Positions 22,459-31,859 of a DNA stretch of 34,294 nt are shown here, piece by piece. This DNA is from Halobacteria archaeon (lineage in GTDB: Bacteria > Pseudomonadota > Gammaproteobacteria > UBA9214), in the NCBI GenBank assembly GCA_013041945.1, contig JABDRC010000256.1, positions 1-34,294 on the forward strand, in the 5' to 3' direction. The position numbers and the translations under genes are program-made. The notes under the pieces are model-generated. The model made no database searches. It was not told the DNA's origin and worked only from the letters and a program-made list of their open reading frames with translations. How positions within the stretch are numbered: position 1 is the stretch's first letter; each line of letters opens with the position of its first letter.

Positions 22459-23868
22459 ATGTCAGGCAAGACCCTGTACGACAAACTGTGGAATGCTCAC
22501 CTGGTGCGCGAGGACGGGGACGGGACGGCGCTGATCTATATCGACCGTCACCTGGTCCACGAGGTGACCTCGCCACAGGCCTTCGAGGGCCTGCGTCTCG
22601 CCGGCCGCCAACCGTGGCGTACCCGCTCGATCCTGGCGGTGCCGGACCACAACGTGCCGACGACCGACCGCACGGCAGGGATTGCGGACCCGGTATCGCG
22701 GCTGCAGGTCGAGACGCTGGACCGGAACTGTGCCGAGTACGGCATCACCGAATTTGCGATGCTCGATCCGCGCCAGGGCATTGTGCATGTCATCGGCCCC
22801 GAGCAGGGCGCCACCCTGCCGGGCATGACCGTGGTATGCGGCGATTCGCATACCTCGACGCACGGCGCGTTCGGCGCACTGGCCTTCGGCATCGGCACGT
22901 CGGACGTGGAACATGTGCTGGCCACGCAGTGCCTGATCCTGAAAAAGACCGGCAGCCTGCAAATCCGCGTGGAGGGTGCACTGGCGCCCGGCGTGTCGGC
23001 CAAGGACGTGGTGCTGGCCATTATCGGGCGGATCGGTACGGCCGGCGGTACCGGCTACTCGATCGAATTCACCGGCAGCACGCTGCAGTCCCTCAGCATG
23101 GAAGGCCGCATGACGGTCTGCAACATGGCGATCGAGGCCGGTGCGCGCGCCGGCATGGTTGCGGTGGATGACACCACGATCGAATACCTGGCCGGCCGGC
23201 CGTATGCCCCGTCCGGCGCGTTGTGGGAGCGGGCGGTGACGGCCTGGTCCGGCCTGCACAGTGATGCCGATGCCGCGTTCGACCGCACGGTGACCCTGGA
23301 CGCGGCACAGCTGGCACCGCAGGTCACCTGGGGTACTTCACCGGAGATGGTTGCAGACATCAACGGGGTGGTGCCCGACCCGGACGACGAAGCGGACAGT
23401 GTCAGGCGTGACGGTATGCGCCGGGCGCTGGCCTACATGGACCTGCAGCCAGGTACGCCGATCAGCTCGATCCGGCCCGATCATGTGTTCATCGGGTCCT
23501 GTACCAATGCCCGCATCGAGGACCTGCGGGCGGCCGCCAGTGCCATTCGCGGGCGCCGGGTACATGCCGGTATCAAGCAGGCACTGGTGGTGCCGGGCTC
23601 CGGCCTGGTCAAACAGCAGGCCGAGGCGGAAGGTCTGCATACCCTGTTTACCGCGGCCGGCTTCGAGTGGCGCGAGCCGGGCTGTTCGATGTGTCTCGCC
23701 ATGAACGCGGACCGCCTGCAACCGGGCGACCGCTGTGCGTCGACCTCCAACAGGAATTTCGAGGGGCGCCAGGGGCAGGGCGGGCGCACCCACCTGGTCA
23801 GCCCGGTGATGGCCGCCGTGGCCGCCGTGAAAGGCCATTTTGCCAACGCCGCCGAGGAGCTGGACTGA
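22459..23868 (+). CDS. leuC: 3-isopropylmalate dehydratase large subunit
   Basis: LeuC with LeuD isomerises 2-isopropylmalate to 3-isopropylmalate in leucine synthesis. The 469-residue aconitase-family protein keeps the three 4Fe-4S cysteines: Cys348 (GSCTNAR), Cys409 and Cys412 (GCSMC). It also has VCGDSHTSTHGAFG (126-139). Length matches E. coli (466). It is followed by leuD, leuB and asd with short gaps. Confidence 0.97.
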   Translation: MSGKTLYDKLWNAHLVREDGDGTALIYIDRHLVHEVTSPQAFEGLRLAGRQPWRTRSILAVPDHNVPTTDRTAGIADPVSRLQVETLDRNCAEYGITEFAMLDPRQGIVHVIGPEQGATLPGMTVVCGDSHTSTHGAFGALAFGIGTSDVEHVLATQCLILKKTGSLQIRVEGALAPGVSAKDVVLAIIGRIGTAGGTGYSIEFTGSTLQSLSMEGRMTVCNMAIEAGARAGMVAVDDTTIEYLAGRPYAPSGALWERAVTAWSGLHSDADAAFDRTVTLDAAQLAPQVTWGTSPEMVADINGVVPDPDDEADSVRRDGMRRALAYMDLQPGTPISSIRPDHVFIGSCTNARIEDLRAAASAIRGRRVHAGIKQALVVPGSGLVKQQAEAEGLHTLFTAAGFEWREPGCSMCLAMNADRLQPGDRCASTSNRNFEGRQGQGGRTHLVSPVMAAVAAVKGHFANAAEELD

Positions 23869-23873
23869 TGTCC

Positions 23874-23885
23874 GGCAAGCTTGCC
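23874..23885. other. 12-bp palindrome just before leuD
   Basis: GGCAAGCTTGCC is perfectly self-complementary and ends 1 nt before the leuD ATG, in the place where a ribosome site would be. Its role, if any, is unknown. Confidence 0.35.
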
Positions 23886-23886
23886 A

Positions 23887-24531
23887 ATGGAAAAATTTGA
23901 CACCGTAACCGGGCTGGCCGCGCCGCTTGATCGACCCAACGTCGATACCGACGCGATCATCCCGAAGCAGTTCCTGAAATCGATCAAGCGCAGCGGCTTC
24001 GGCCCGAACCTGTTCGACGAATGGCGCTACCTTGACCACGGCGAACCCGGCATGGACAACAGCACGCGACCGCTGAATCCCGATTTCGTGCTGAACCAGC
24101 CACGTTACCGGGGTGCGGTGATCCTGCTGGGGCGGGAAAACTTCGGCTGTGGCTCGTCGCGGGAACACGCGGTGTGGGCGCTGCTGGATCAGGGCTTCCG
24201 CGTGGTGATTGCGCCGTCGTTTGCGGATATCTTTTTCAACAACTGCTTCAAGAACGGCGTGCTGCCGGTCGTGTTGCCGGCGGACACGGTCGAGGCCCTG
24301 TTCACGGCGACCGTGGCGACGCCCGGCTATGCCCTGACGGTCGACCTGCAGGCTCAGCAGATCGTGACACCCGACCAGGGCGCCATCGATTTCGACATCG
24401 AGCCCTTTCGCAAGGACTGCCTGCTGCGCGGTCTCGACGATATCGGCCTGACCCTGCAACAGGCAGACGCCATCCGCGCGTTCGAGGACCGGCACCGCGA
24501 GGCGGCCCCGTGGTTGTTTGATAAACAGTAA
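23887..24531 (+). CDS. leuD: 3-isopropylmalate dehydratase small subunit
   Basis: LeuD is the swivel-domain partner of LeuC. The 214-residue protein has DRPNVDTDAIIPKQFL (about 15-30) and GRENFGCGSSREHAVWAL (about 80-97), the substrate-loop signature. Length is slightly over E. coli (201). I chose the ATG at 23887; there is no clear Shine-Dalgarno sequence, so coupling to leuC is likely. Confidence 0.97.
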   Translation: MEKFDTVTGLAAPLDRPNVDTDAIIPKQFLKSIKRSGFGPNLFDEWRYLDHGEPGMDNSTRPLNPDFVLNQPRYRGAVILLGRENFGCGSSREHAVWALLDQGFRVVIAPSFADIFFNNCFKNGVLPVVLPADTVEALFTATVATPGYALTVDLQAQQIVTPDQGAIDFDIEPFRKDCLLRGLDDIGLTLQQADAIRAFEDRHREAAPWLFDKQ

Positions 24532-24556
24532 CAGGAAAACTACACAAGATAATGAT

Positions 24557-25642
24557 ATGTCTCTTAAAATAGCGATTCTTCCGGGCGATGGAATCGGCCC
24601 CGAGATTGTGGCCGAGGCGGAAAAGGTGCTGGCGGAATTGCGCGCCGGCTGCGGTTTCGATGCGGAATTCGAACACGCCCGTGTGGGGGGTACCGCCTAT
24701 GAGGCGGAGGGTCACCCGCTGCCGGACGCCACCCTGGCACTGGCCAGGGCGGCCGATGCCATCCTGCTGGGCTCGGTCGGTGGCCCGCAATGGGACGGCC
24801 TGGAACGCGCGCTGCGGCCTGAACAGGCGCTGCTGGCCCTGCGTGCCGAACTGGGCCTGTTTGCCAATCTGCGCCCGGCCATTCTCTATCCGCAACTGGC
24901 CGGTGCCTCCACCCTCAAGGCGGAAATCGTCAGCGGCCTCGACCTGATGATCGTGCGTGAACTGACCGGTGGTATCTATTTCGGTCAGCCGCGCGGTATC
25001 CGCCGGCGCGACGATGGCCAGCGGGAAGGCTTCAACACGCTGCTCTACAGCGAGCATGAAATCGAACGCATCGGTCGCTCGGCCTTCGCTATCGCGCAAA
25101 AGCGCGCCGGCCGCCTGTGCTCGGTGGACAAGGCGAACGTACTGGAGTGCAGTGAACTCTGGCGTGAGGTGATGAACCGGCTGGCGGGTGACTATCCGGA
25201 CGTTGAACTGTCGCACATGTACGTCGACAATGCAGCCATGCAGCTGGTGCGCGCACCCAAACAGTTTGACGTGATGGTCACGTCCAACATGTTTGGTGAT
25301 ATTCTTTCCGACGCCGCCGCCATGCTGACCGGTTCGATCGGCATGTTGCCGTCGGCCTCGCTCGATGCGAGCGGCAAGGGCATGTACGAACCGATCCACG
25401 GGTCGGCGCCGGATATCGCCGGTCAGGGCGTCGCCAACCCGCTGGCGACCATCCTGTCGGTTGCGATGCTGCTGCGCTACAGTCTCGATGAAGCCGCTCT
25501 CGCAAGCCGGGTCGAGACGGCCGTCGGCGACGTGCTGGACAGGGGACTGCGAACAGCGGATATTGCAGCGGCCGGCGAACAGGCGGTCAGTACATCCGCC
25601 ATGGGCGACGCTGTGGTCGCAGCGCTGCGGGCAGCACAGTAA
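24557..25642 (+). CDS. leuB: 3-isopropylmalate dehydrogenase
   Basis: LeuB oxidises and decarboxylates 3-isopropylmalate to 2-ketoisocaproate using NAD. The 361-residue protein has AILPGDGIGPEI at its start, VRELTGGIYFGQPRG in the substrate pocket, and the metal/substrate region NMFGDILSDAAAMLTGSIGMLPSASL. Length matches the family. It begins 25 nt after leuD; a longer in-frame ATG at 24518 overlaps leuD and is not LeuB-like. Confidence 0.97.
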   Translation: MSLKIAILPGDGIGPEIVAEAEKVLAELRAGCGFDAEFEHARVGGTAYEAEGHPLPDATLALARAADAILLGSVGGPQWDGLERALRPEQALLALRAELGLFANLRPAILYPQLAGASTLKAEIVSGLDLMIVRELTGGIYFGQPRGIRRRDDGQREGFNTLLYSEHEIERIGRSAFAIAQKRAGRLCSVDKANVLECSELWREVMNRLAGDYPDVELSHMYVDNAAMQLVRAPKQFDVMVTSNMFGDILSDAAAMLTGSIGMLPSASLDASGKGMYEPIHGSAPDIAGQGVANPLATILSVAMLLRYSLDEAALASRVETAVGDVLDRGLRTADIAAAGEQAVSTSAMGDAVVAALRAAQ

Positions 25643-25660
25643 ACCGTTAACAGGTACCGA

Positions 25661-26686
25661 ATGATGTCAGATACATACGATGTGGCCGTGGTGGGCGCAA
25701 CCGGCGCGGTTGGCGAGACCATGCTGGAGATCCTCGAGCAGCGCAGGTTCCCGGCCGGCAAGGTGTACCCGCTGGCCAGTGCACGCTCTGCCGGAAAGAA
25801 AATACCCTTCAGCGGCACACACCTGACAGTCGAGGACCTGGACGGTTTCGATTTCGGCAAGGTCCGTATCGGCCTGTTCTCGGCCGGTGCCTCGATCTCG
25901 GCGAAGTATGCACCGATCGCGGCGGCAGCCGGCTGTGTGGTGATCGACAACACCTCGCAGTTCCGTTACGACGACGAAATTCCGCTGGTCGTCCCGGAAG
26001 TCAATCCGCAGGCCATTGCCGACTACACCCGCCACGGCATCATTGCCAATCCGAACTGTTCCACCATCCAGATGCTGGTGGCGCTGAAGCCGCTTCACGA
26101 TGCAGCCGGCATCGAGCGCATCAACGTGTGCACCTACCAGGCCGTGTCCGGTACGGGCAAGGAGGCCATCGAGGAACTGGCCGCCCAGACAGCCGGGCTG
26201 CTGAATGGCCAGCCGGTGGAGGCGAAGGTCTACCCCAAGCAGATCGCGTTCAACGCGCTGCCGCATATCGATGTGTTCCAGGACAACGGTTACACCAAGG
26301 AAGAGATGAAAATGGTGTGGGAGACCCGCAAGATCATGGGTGACGAGTCCATCCGGGTCAATCCGACAGCGGTCCGCATCCCGGTGTTCTACGGCCATTC
26401 CGAGGCGCTGCATATCGAGACGCGTGACAAGCTCCCGGCCGCGCGGGCGCGTGAACTGCTTGAACAGGCGCCCGGTGTGGTGGTCATGGATGAACACTGC
26501 GATGGCGGCTATCCGACCGCGGTGACCGAAGGCGCAACGCACGATCCGGTCTACGTGGGCAGGATCCGTGAGGATATCTCCCATCCGAGGGGTTTAGACC
26601 TGTGGGTGGTCGCCGATAACGTGCGCAAGGGTGCTGCCCTTAACAGTATCCAGATTGCTGAAATATTGGTGAAAAACCATTTCTAG
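25661..26686 (+). CDS. asd: Aspartate-semialdehyde dehydrogenase
   Basis: Asd reduces aspartyl phosphate to aspartate semialdehyde, the branch point to lysine, diaminopimelate, threonine and methionine. The 341-residue protein has the NADP loop GATGAVGETML (12-22) and catalytic Cys133 in NPNCSTIQ. It is of the shorter type also found in Pseudomonas and Vibrio. ATG codons at 25661 and 25664 are both possible starts. Being 18 nt after leuB it is likely part of the leu operon, and it carries the fimV promoter over its end. Confidence 0.96.
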   Translation: MMSDTYDVAVVGATGAVGETMLEILEQRRFPAGKVYPLASARSAGKKIPFSGTHLTVEDLDGFDFGKVRIGLFSAGASISAKYAPIAAAAGCVVIDNTSQFRYDDEIPLVVPEVNPQAIADYTRHGIIANPNCSTIQMLVALKPLHDAAGIERINVCTYQAVSGTGKEAIEELAAQTAGLLNGQPVEAKVYPKQIAFNALPHIDVFQDNGYTKEEMKMVWETRKIMGDESIRVNPTAVRIPVFYGHSEALHIETRDKLPAARARELLEQAPGVVVMDEHCDGGYPTAVTEGATHDPVYVGRIREDISHPRGLDLWVVADNVRKGAALNSIQIAEILVKNHF

Positions 26687-26694
26687 GCTATAGT
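26666..26694 (+). promoter_or_regulatory. Sigma-70 promoter of fimV
   Basis: TTGGTG (26666-26671), 17 nt and TATAGT (26689-26694, 5 of 6) overlap the end of asd. Transcription from about 26701 would give a 64-nt leader with GAGGGG before the fimV ATG. Confidence 0.6.
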
Positions 26695-26764
26695 CTGCAA
26701 CCACGCAGTCAGCTGTACTGGTACCTGATTCAACGCATAACCTTAAACGAGGGGATATATAGGT

Positions 26765-29020
26765 ATGTTCAGAAAATCGGTTGTCGCTGCAGCATTGCTG
26801 CTGGTCTCGATCTGCCCGCAGGCATTCGCACTCGGACTGGGTGATATCGATATGCGTTCGGCGCTCAATCAGCCGATGGATGCCGTGATTGAACTGACGT
26901 CGGCCTCGACAACCAACATGGACGATATCCGCGTTTCCCTGGCCACGCTGCAGGACCATAAACGCGTCGGCATGACCAAGGCTGCGATCCTGGCCGATTT
27001 CACTTTCACCCTGCAAAAGGACGCGTCCGGTAAAACGATCGTTCGAGTCACCAGCGATGCGCTGGTGCGCGAGCCTTACCTCGAATTCTTGCTCGAACTG
27101 GACTGGCCGCGCGGACGCCTGTTGCGCCAGTACACTGTGCTCGTCGACCCGCCGGTCACCATGCCGGCGACCCCGGTGGCCCCGGCTGCACCCGTGAGCC
27201 GGTCGGCGACACCGGCGCCGGCACCCCGTGCCCCGGCAACCGTTGCGCCGGCCAGACGTCCGCTGGCAGCCCCGGCTACCGTCAGCACGGCACCTCGATC
27301 CGCGCCAGACAGTTACGGACCGGTCCGTCGCAGTGAAACGCTGTGGTCAATCGCCAAACGCCTGCGTCCCGACGACGGCATATCGATCGAGCAGATGATG
27401 CTGGCATTGCAGCGCGCCAATCCGCGGGCGTTTGAGGGCAACAACATCAACCGGCTGCTTGAAGGCGTAACGCTGACGGTACCATCGCGGGATGAAATTA
27501 CCACTTTGAGCCGGCGTGAGGCATCCGCGGAATCCCGCCGCCAGTATGCCGAGTGGAAAGGCGGACAGGACCAGACAAGCACCGCAACCGCGCTGGCAAC
27601 ACAGTCGACCGGCGACGCAGAAGACTCTGCGACAGCCGCAACAGATTCATCACCCGCTGCCGCTGCTGCCGCGGAAATCAGCACGCGTCTGCAGCTGACG
27701 GCGCCGGAAGAGGACGCTGTCAGCGGCGCTGCAGCGCCGGGCGACCCGTTGACCGGTGGAGCGGGCGACAGCAAGGATACACAGCAGCGGCTGGCACTGG
27801 CGGCCGAGGAAGTGGCGGCCGAGCGGGCGCAGTCGCAGGAGTTGCAATCCCGTGTCGGCGAGCTGGAAGAACAGGTCACCACGATGCGGCGCCTGCTGGA
27901 GCTGAAGGATGACGAACTCGCCCGATTGCAGCAAAACATTGCCGCGGATGACATGCAGCCGAATGCGGCCATGGAGCAGACCGCCGGGAGAGAGCCGGAT
28001 GCAATCGCCGGGAGCGGGTCCGAGGCCGACGCGCAGCAAGTCCAGATGGACGAGGCGGTCGCTGACGCTGCCGCTCCGGTCGATACGGAAACAACGCCGG
28101 TTCAGGGCTGGATGGAGTGGCTCACGGGGATAACCAACCCCCTGATGGAGCGGCTGACGGGACTATACAACCGCCTGGTGGACAACCCGATGTTTGCCGG
28201 ACTGGGTGTCATTATGGTCCTGCTGCTCGGTGGCATCGTCTGGGCAGTGCGACGCTTCCGTGCCGGTGAAGACACCCTGGACGACGAATTTACCATGGAA
28301 CATCAGCTTGCCGGTGTGGCAGGGCGCGGCTCCGTGGTGACGGTCCCCGAAGTGGCGATCGATGAGCCGGTTGTGGAGGAAAGCGAACCGGACCAGGAAA
28401 CAGATCATGACATCGACAGTGATCCGGTCACCGAGGCGGATGTCTACCTCGCTTACGGCCGCATCCAGCAGGCCGAGGATGTACTGCTCTCGGCCCTGCA
28501 AACACGGCCGGATAATGTCGATGCGCGTATGAAACTGCTGGAGGTCTATCATTCCGCCGGCAATGCTGCTGCCTTCGACCAGGCAGCCGCGGCTTTCCAT
28601 GAAATGTTCGGCGCGGCTGACAACCACTGGGAAAAAGTATCTGCCATGGGGCTGGCCCTGTCACCGCAGAACGCGCTTTACGGCGGCGGTGCGCCGGCCG
28701 CTGTGGAGGAGACTGCGGAATTCGATATGGACCTGTCCGGCCTCGAGCAGGCCAGTCCGCAGTCCGAATCAGCCGTCTCAGACACGCAGGACACGAACAC
28801 CATCGAGTTCTCGCTCGACACCGCCGGCAGCGATGAAGAGGATGCCGGCGAAGGCCTGCTGGAAAACGTCGACGAGATGACGACCAAGCTCGACCTGGCG
28901 CGTGCCTACATCGATATGGACGACGCGGACAGCGCTCGCAGCATCCTGGGCGAGGTCATCGAGGAAGGCAATGCCGAGCAGAAAGAGGAAGCGGAAAACA
29001 TAATATCAAACCTTGCCTGA
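26765..29020 (+). CDS. fimV: FimV polar hub / type IV pilus assembly protein
   Basis: FimV is a peptidoglycan-binding inner-membrane protein that marks the cell pole and supports type IV pilus assembly and polar signalling. The 751-residue protein has a signal peptide (1-22), the FimV N-terminal domain (about 23-128, LGDIDMRSALNQPMDA), a Pro/Ala-rich linker, a LysM-like domain (about 184-241, ETLWSIAKRLRP), a coiled coil (about 338-393), one membrane helix (476-496), an acidic cytoplasmic part with TPR-like helices (about 555-630), and the conserved C-terminal FimV motif (about 700-751, TKLDLARAYIDMDDADSARSILGEVIEEG). It is shorter than in P. aeruginosa (919), mainly in the acidic region. Its place between asd and truA is the usual one. 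Confidence 0.95.
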   Translation: MFRKSVVAAALLLVSICPQAFALGLGDIDMRSALNQPMDAVIELTSASTTNMDDIRVSLATLQDHKRVGMTKAAILADFTFTLQKDASGKTIVRVTSDALVREPYLEFLLELDWPRGRLLRQYTVLVDPPVTMPATPVAPAAPVSRSATPAPAPRAPATVAPARRPLAAPATVSTAPRSAPDSYGPVRRSETLWSIAKRLRPDDGISIEQMMLALQRANPRAFEGNNINRLLEGVTLTVPSRDEITTLSRREASAESRRQYAEWKGGQDQTSTATALATQSTGDAEDSATAATDSSPAAAAAAEISTRLQLTAPEEDAVSGAAAPGDPLTGGAGDSKDTQQRLALAAEEVAAERAQSQELQSRVGELEEQVTTMRRLLELKDDELARLQQNIAADDMQPNAAMEQTAGREPDAIAGSGSEADAQQVQMDEAVADAAAPVDTETTPVQGWMEWLTGITNPLMERLTGLYNRLVDNPMFAGLGVIMVLLLGGIVWAVRRFRAGEDTLDDEFTMEHQLAGVAGRGSVVTVPEVAIDEPVVEESEPDQETDHDIDSDPVTEADVYLAYGRIQQAEDVLLSALQTRPDNVDARMKLLEVYHSAGNAAAFDQAAAAFHEMFGAADNHWEKVSAMGLALSPQNALYGGGAPAAVEETAEFDMDLSGLEQASPQSESAVSDTQDTNTIEFSLDTAGSDEEDAGEGLLENVDEMTTKLDLARAYIDMDDADSARSILGEVIEEGNAEQKEEAENIISNLA

Positions 29021-29167
29021 GTCCCGTCGCGCTGGCGTCGAGCGTGCTCTGACGCCATCTGTGCACGGCCGGGGCGAGGTCCTGCGCCTTGTCATATTCG
29101 CCCCGGACGGCTTTCCGCGCCCTGATTACCTGTCTCCCTTCAGCTGTCACCCGATCACACCTGCTGT

Positions 29168-29947
29168 ATGAGAATCGCCCTGGGTATTGAATACGACGGC
29201 TCTGCCTATTACGGCTGGCAGCGCCAGGCAAGCGGCATGACCGTACAGGGCAGGGTGGAAGAAGGCCTGTCGGTGGTGGCGGACCACCCGGTCCACGTGG
29301 TCTGCGCCGGACGCACTGATACCGGCGTGCATGCAACGGCCCAGGTCGTGCACTTCGACAGCAATGCCCTGCGCAGCGATGCCAACTGGGTGCGCGGGGC
29401 AAATGCCAACCTGCCGCATGATATCCGCATGCAGTGGTCAGCGCGCGTCGACGAGAGCTTTCATGCCCGTTTCTCGGCGCGGCGCCGAAGCTACCGCTAC
29501 ATCATTCTCAACCGGCCGCTTGCAAGCGCCATACTGAGGCGCAGGGTCTGCCACGAGCACCGCCCGCTGGATCATGCGCGCATGCAGGCGGCGACCGGTG
29601 CGCTGGTCGGCGAACATGACTTTACCTCCTTTCGTGCTGCCGGCTGCCAGGCAAAAAGCCCGCGGCGGAGGATCGTCCGGCTCGATGTCACCCGCTCCGG
29701 GGACTGCGTGTACATCGATGTCGAGGCGAACGCCTTTCTGCATCACATGGTCCGCTGTATCGCCGGTGTCCTGCTGGCCATCGGTCGCGGCGAGCAGGCA
29801 GTCGACTGGGCGGCCGAGGTGCTGCAGGCACGCAACCGGACATTGAGCGGGGTCAATGCACCCCCCGATGGCCTGTACCTCGTGCATGTCGGTTACGACC
29901 CGGTGTTCCGGCTGCCCGCGAAATACCGCCTGCCCGTGTTCGGCTAG
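29168..29947 (+). CDS. truA: tRNA pseudouridine(38-40) synthase
   Basis: TruA makes pseudouridine at tRNA positions 38-40 in the anticodon arm. The 259-residue protein has the catalytic Asp51 in CAGRTDTGVHA (46-56), YDGSAYYGWQRQ near the start, and FLHHMVRCIAG late in the protein. Length is normal. The 147 nt between fimV and truA hold no other feature I can name, and no ribosome site is clear. Confidence 0.96.
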   Translation: MRIALGIEYDGSAYYGWQRQASGMTVQGRVEEGLSVVADHPVHVVCAGRTDTGVHATAQVVHFDSNALRSDANWVRGANANLPHDIRMQWSARVDESFHARFSARRRSYRYIILNRPLASAILRRRVCHEHRPLDHARMQAATGALVGEHDFTSFRAAGCQAKSPRRRIVRLDVTRSGDCVYIDVEANAFLHHMVRCIAGVLLAIGRGEQAVDWAAEVLQARNRTLSGVNAPPDGLYLVHVGYDPVFRLPAKYRLPVFG

Positions 29948-29977
29948 CGCCGCCGCGCACTCCTGGCAGCCCGATTC

Positions 29978-29986
29978 TGTTACATT
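29978..29986 (+). promoter_or_regulatory. Extended -10 promoter of trpFBA
   Basis: TG-T-TACATT fits an extended -10; transcription from about 29993 would give a 20-nt leader with AGGGA before trpF. No trp leader peptide or attenuator is present. Confidence 0.45.
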
Positions 29987-30013
29987 AATAAATCTGCCTG
30001 ATCCAGGGACCTG

Positions 30014-30655
30014 ATGCGGATGCGAACCCGGGTGAAAATATGCGGGATTACCCGCCGACAGGATGCCGAGGCCGTGTGTGCCTGCGGTGCCGATGCCCTC
30101 GGTCTGGTGTTTTATTCCCCCAGTCCGCGCTATATTGGTACCGGGATCGCGCGGGACATTGCCCTGTCCGTGGCACCGTTTGTGACAGTGACCGGCCTGT
30201 TCGTCGATGCCGCCCCTGCTACAATCGAGGCGACGCTGGCGCAGGTTCCGCTTGGCCTGCTGCAGTTCCATGGCCGGGAAAGCAACACCGAGTGCAGCGC
30301 CTGGGGTATGCCGTTTATCAAGTCGGTGGCCATGCAGGCGGACACCGACCTGCAGGCCGTGATGGATGATTATCCGGATGCCGCCGGTTTTCTGCTGGAT
30401 GCCTGGCAGCCACAGACCCGCGGAGGCGGCGGCGAGACGTTTGACTGGGACCATGTGCCGCCACAGGTCGACCGGCCGCTGATCCTTGCCGGCGGACTCA
30501 CACCCGACAACGTCGCCGCGGCCGTGCGCCGCGTCCGGCCCTTCGGTGTCGATGTCAGCAGCGGTGTGGAGTCTGCACCGGGTATCAAGTCGACGGCGAA
30601 AATCAGTGAATTCATGACAGGAGTGCAAAGTGGTGGAACAGATGTACAAGGCTGA
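30014..30655 (+). CDS. trpF: Phosphoribosylanthranilate isomerase
   Basis: TrpF carries out the third step from anthranilate in tryptophan synthesis. The 213-residue TIM barrel has the catalytic Cys10 in VKICGITR and Asp129 in FLLDAW, and the phosphate-binding LAGGLTPDNV. It is a stand-alone enzyme, not fused to TrpC. An ATG two codons later is an alternative start. The end overlaps trpB by 26 nt. Confidence 0.96.
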   Translation: MRMRTRVKICGITRRQDAEAVCACGADALGLVFYSPSPRYIGTGIARDIALSVAPFVTVTGLFVDAAPATIEATLAQVPLGLLQFHGRESNTECSAWGMPFIKSVAMQADTDLQAVMDDYPDAAGFLLDAWQPQTRGGGGETFDWDHVPPQVDRPLILAGGLTPDNVAAAVRRVRPFGVDVSSGVESAPGIKSTAKISEFMTGVQSGGTDVQG

Positions 30656-31859
30656 GCAGCCGGAGACGGGCGCGTTGCCCGATGAGGCGGGCCATTTCGG
30701 TATCTACGGCGGTCGTTTCGTCGCGGAAACCCTGATGCCGCCGCTGAACGAGCTGAACGATGCCTACCGTAAATATCTGCATGATGCGGAGTTCATGGCG
30801 GAACTGGACAGCGACCTGGCGCACTTTGTCGGCCGGCCGTCGCCGCTGTATTTTGCGCAGCGCCTGACCGAGGTGGCCGGCGGTGCGCAAATTTACCTGA
30901 AGCGCGAAGACCTCAACCATACCGGCGCCCACAAGATCAACAATACCGTCGGCCAGGCATTGCTGGCGCAGCGCATGGGCAAGCAGCGCGTGATCGCCGA
31001 GACCGGTGCCGGGCAGCACGGGGTGGCGTCCGCGACGGTCGCGGCACGTCTCGGCATGGAGTGTGTCGTCTACATGGGCGAGGAAGATATCCGGCGCCAG
31101 GCGATCAATGTGTATCGCATGCGCCTGCTGGGTGCGGACGTGGTGGCCGTCGGTTCCGGCTCGAAAACGCTGAAGGACGCGCTCAACGAGGCCCTGCGTG
31201 ACTGGGTCACGAATGTGGATACGACCTTCTATATCATCGGCACGGTTGCCGGTCCCCACCCGTATCCCGCCATGGTGCGTGATTTCCAGGCGGTGATCGG
31301 CCGCGAGGCAAAACAACAGATGCTGGAAATGACCGGCCGGCTCCCGGATGCCCTGGTCGCCTGTGTCGGTGGCGGATCCAACGCCATTGGTCTTTTTTAC
31401 CCCTTTATCAATGACGCCGGGGTACAGCTGCATGGTGTCGAGGCGGCAGGTGACGGCATCGAGACCGGCCGGCATGCGGCACCGCTATGCGCCGGCAAAC
31501 CCGGCGTCCTGCATGGCAATCGTACCTACCTGATGGAAGACAACGACGGGCAGATCACCGAAACACACTCGGTCTCGGCCGGACTGGATTACCCCGGCGT
31601 GGGTCCCGAGCATGCCTGGCTCAAGGACACCGGTCGGGCGACCTACGTGGCGGTGACGGATACCGAGGCGCTGCAGGCCTTTCATCAGCTGAACCTCACC
31701 GAAGGTATCCTGCCGGCGCTTGAGACCAGTCACGCGCTGGCCTACGCGGTCAAGCTGGCGGCCACCATGAGTCGAGACCAGTCGATCGTCGTCAACCTGT
31801 CCGGGCGGGGCGACAAGGATGTGTATACCGTCGCTGCGCTGGAAGGGACTGAATTATGA
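30630..31859 (+). CDS. trpB: Tryptophan synthase beta chain
   Basis: TrpB joins indole and serine to give tryptophan using pyridoxal phosphate. The 409-residue protein has the cofactor lysine Lys102 in HTGAHKINN and the phosphate loop GGGSNAIG. The GTG at 30630 is chosen because AGGAG sits 6 nt upstream; an ATG at 30642 is an alternative. The gene overlaps trpF at its start and trpA at its end (ATGA). Confidence 0.97.
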   Translation: MVEQMYKAEQPETGALPDEAGHFGIYGGRFVAETLMPPLNELNDAYRKYLHDAEFMAELDSDLAHFVGRPSPLYFAQRLTEVAGGAQIYLKREDLNHTGAHKINNTVGQALLAQRMGKQRVIAETGAGQHGVASATVAARLGMECVVYMGEEDIRRQAINVYRMRLLGADVVAVGSGSKTLKDALNEALRDWVTNVDTTFYIIGTVAGPHPYPAMVRDFQAVIGREAKQQMLEMTGRLPDALVACVGGGSNAIGLFYPFINDAGVQLHGVEAAGDGIETGRHAAPLCAGKPGVLHGNRTYLMEDNDGQITETHSVSAGLDYPGVGPEHAWLKDTGRATYVAVTDTEALQAFHQLNLTEGILPALETSHALAYAVKLAATMSRDQSIVVNLSGRGDKDVYTVAALEGTEL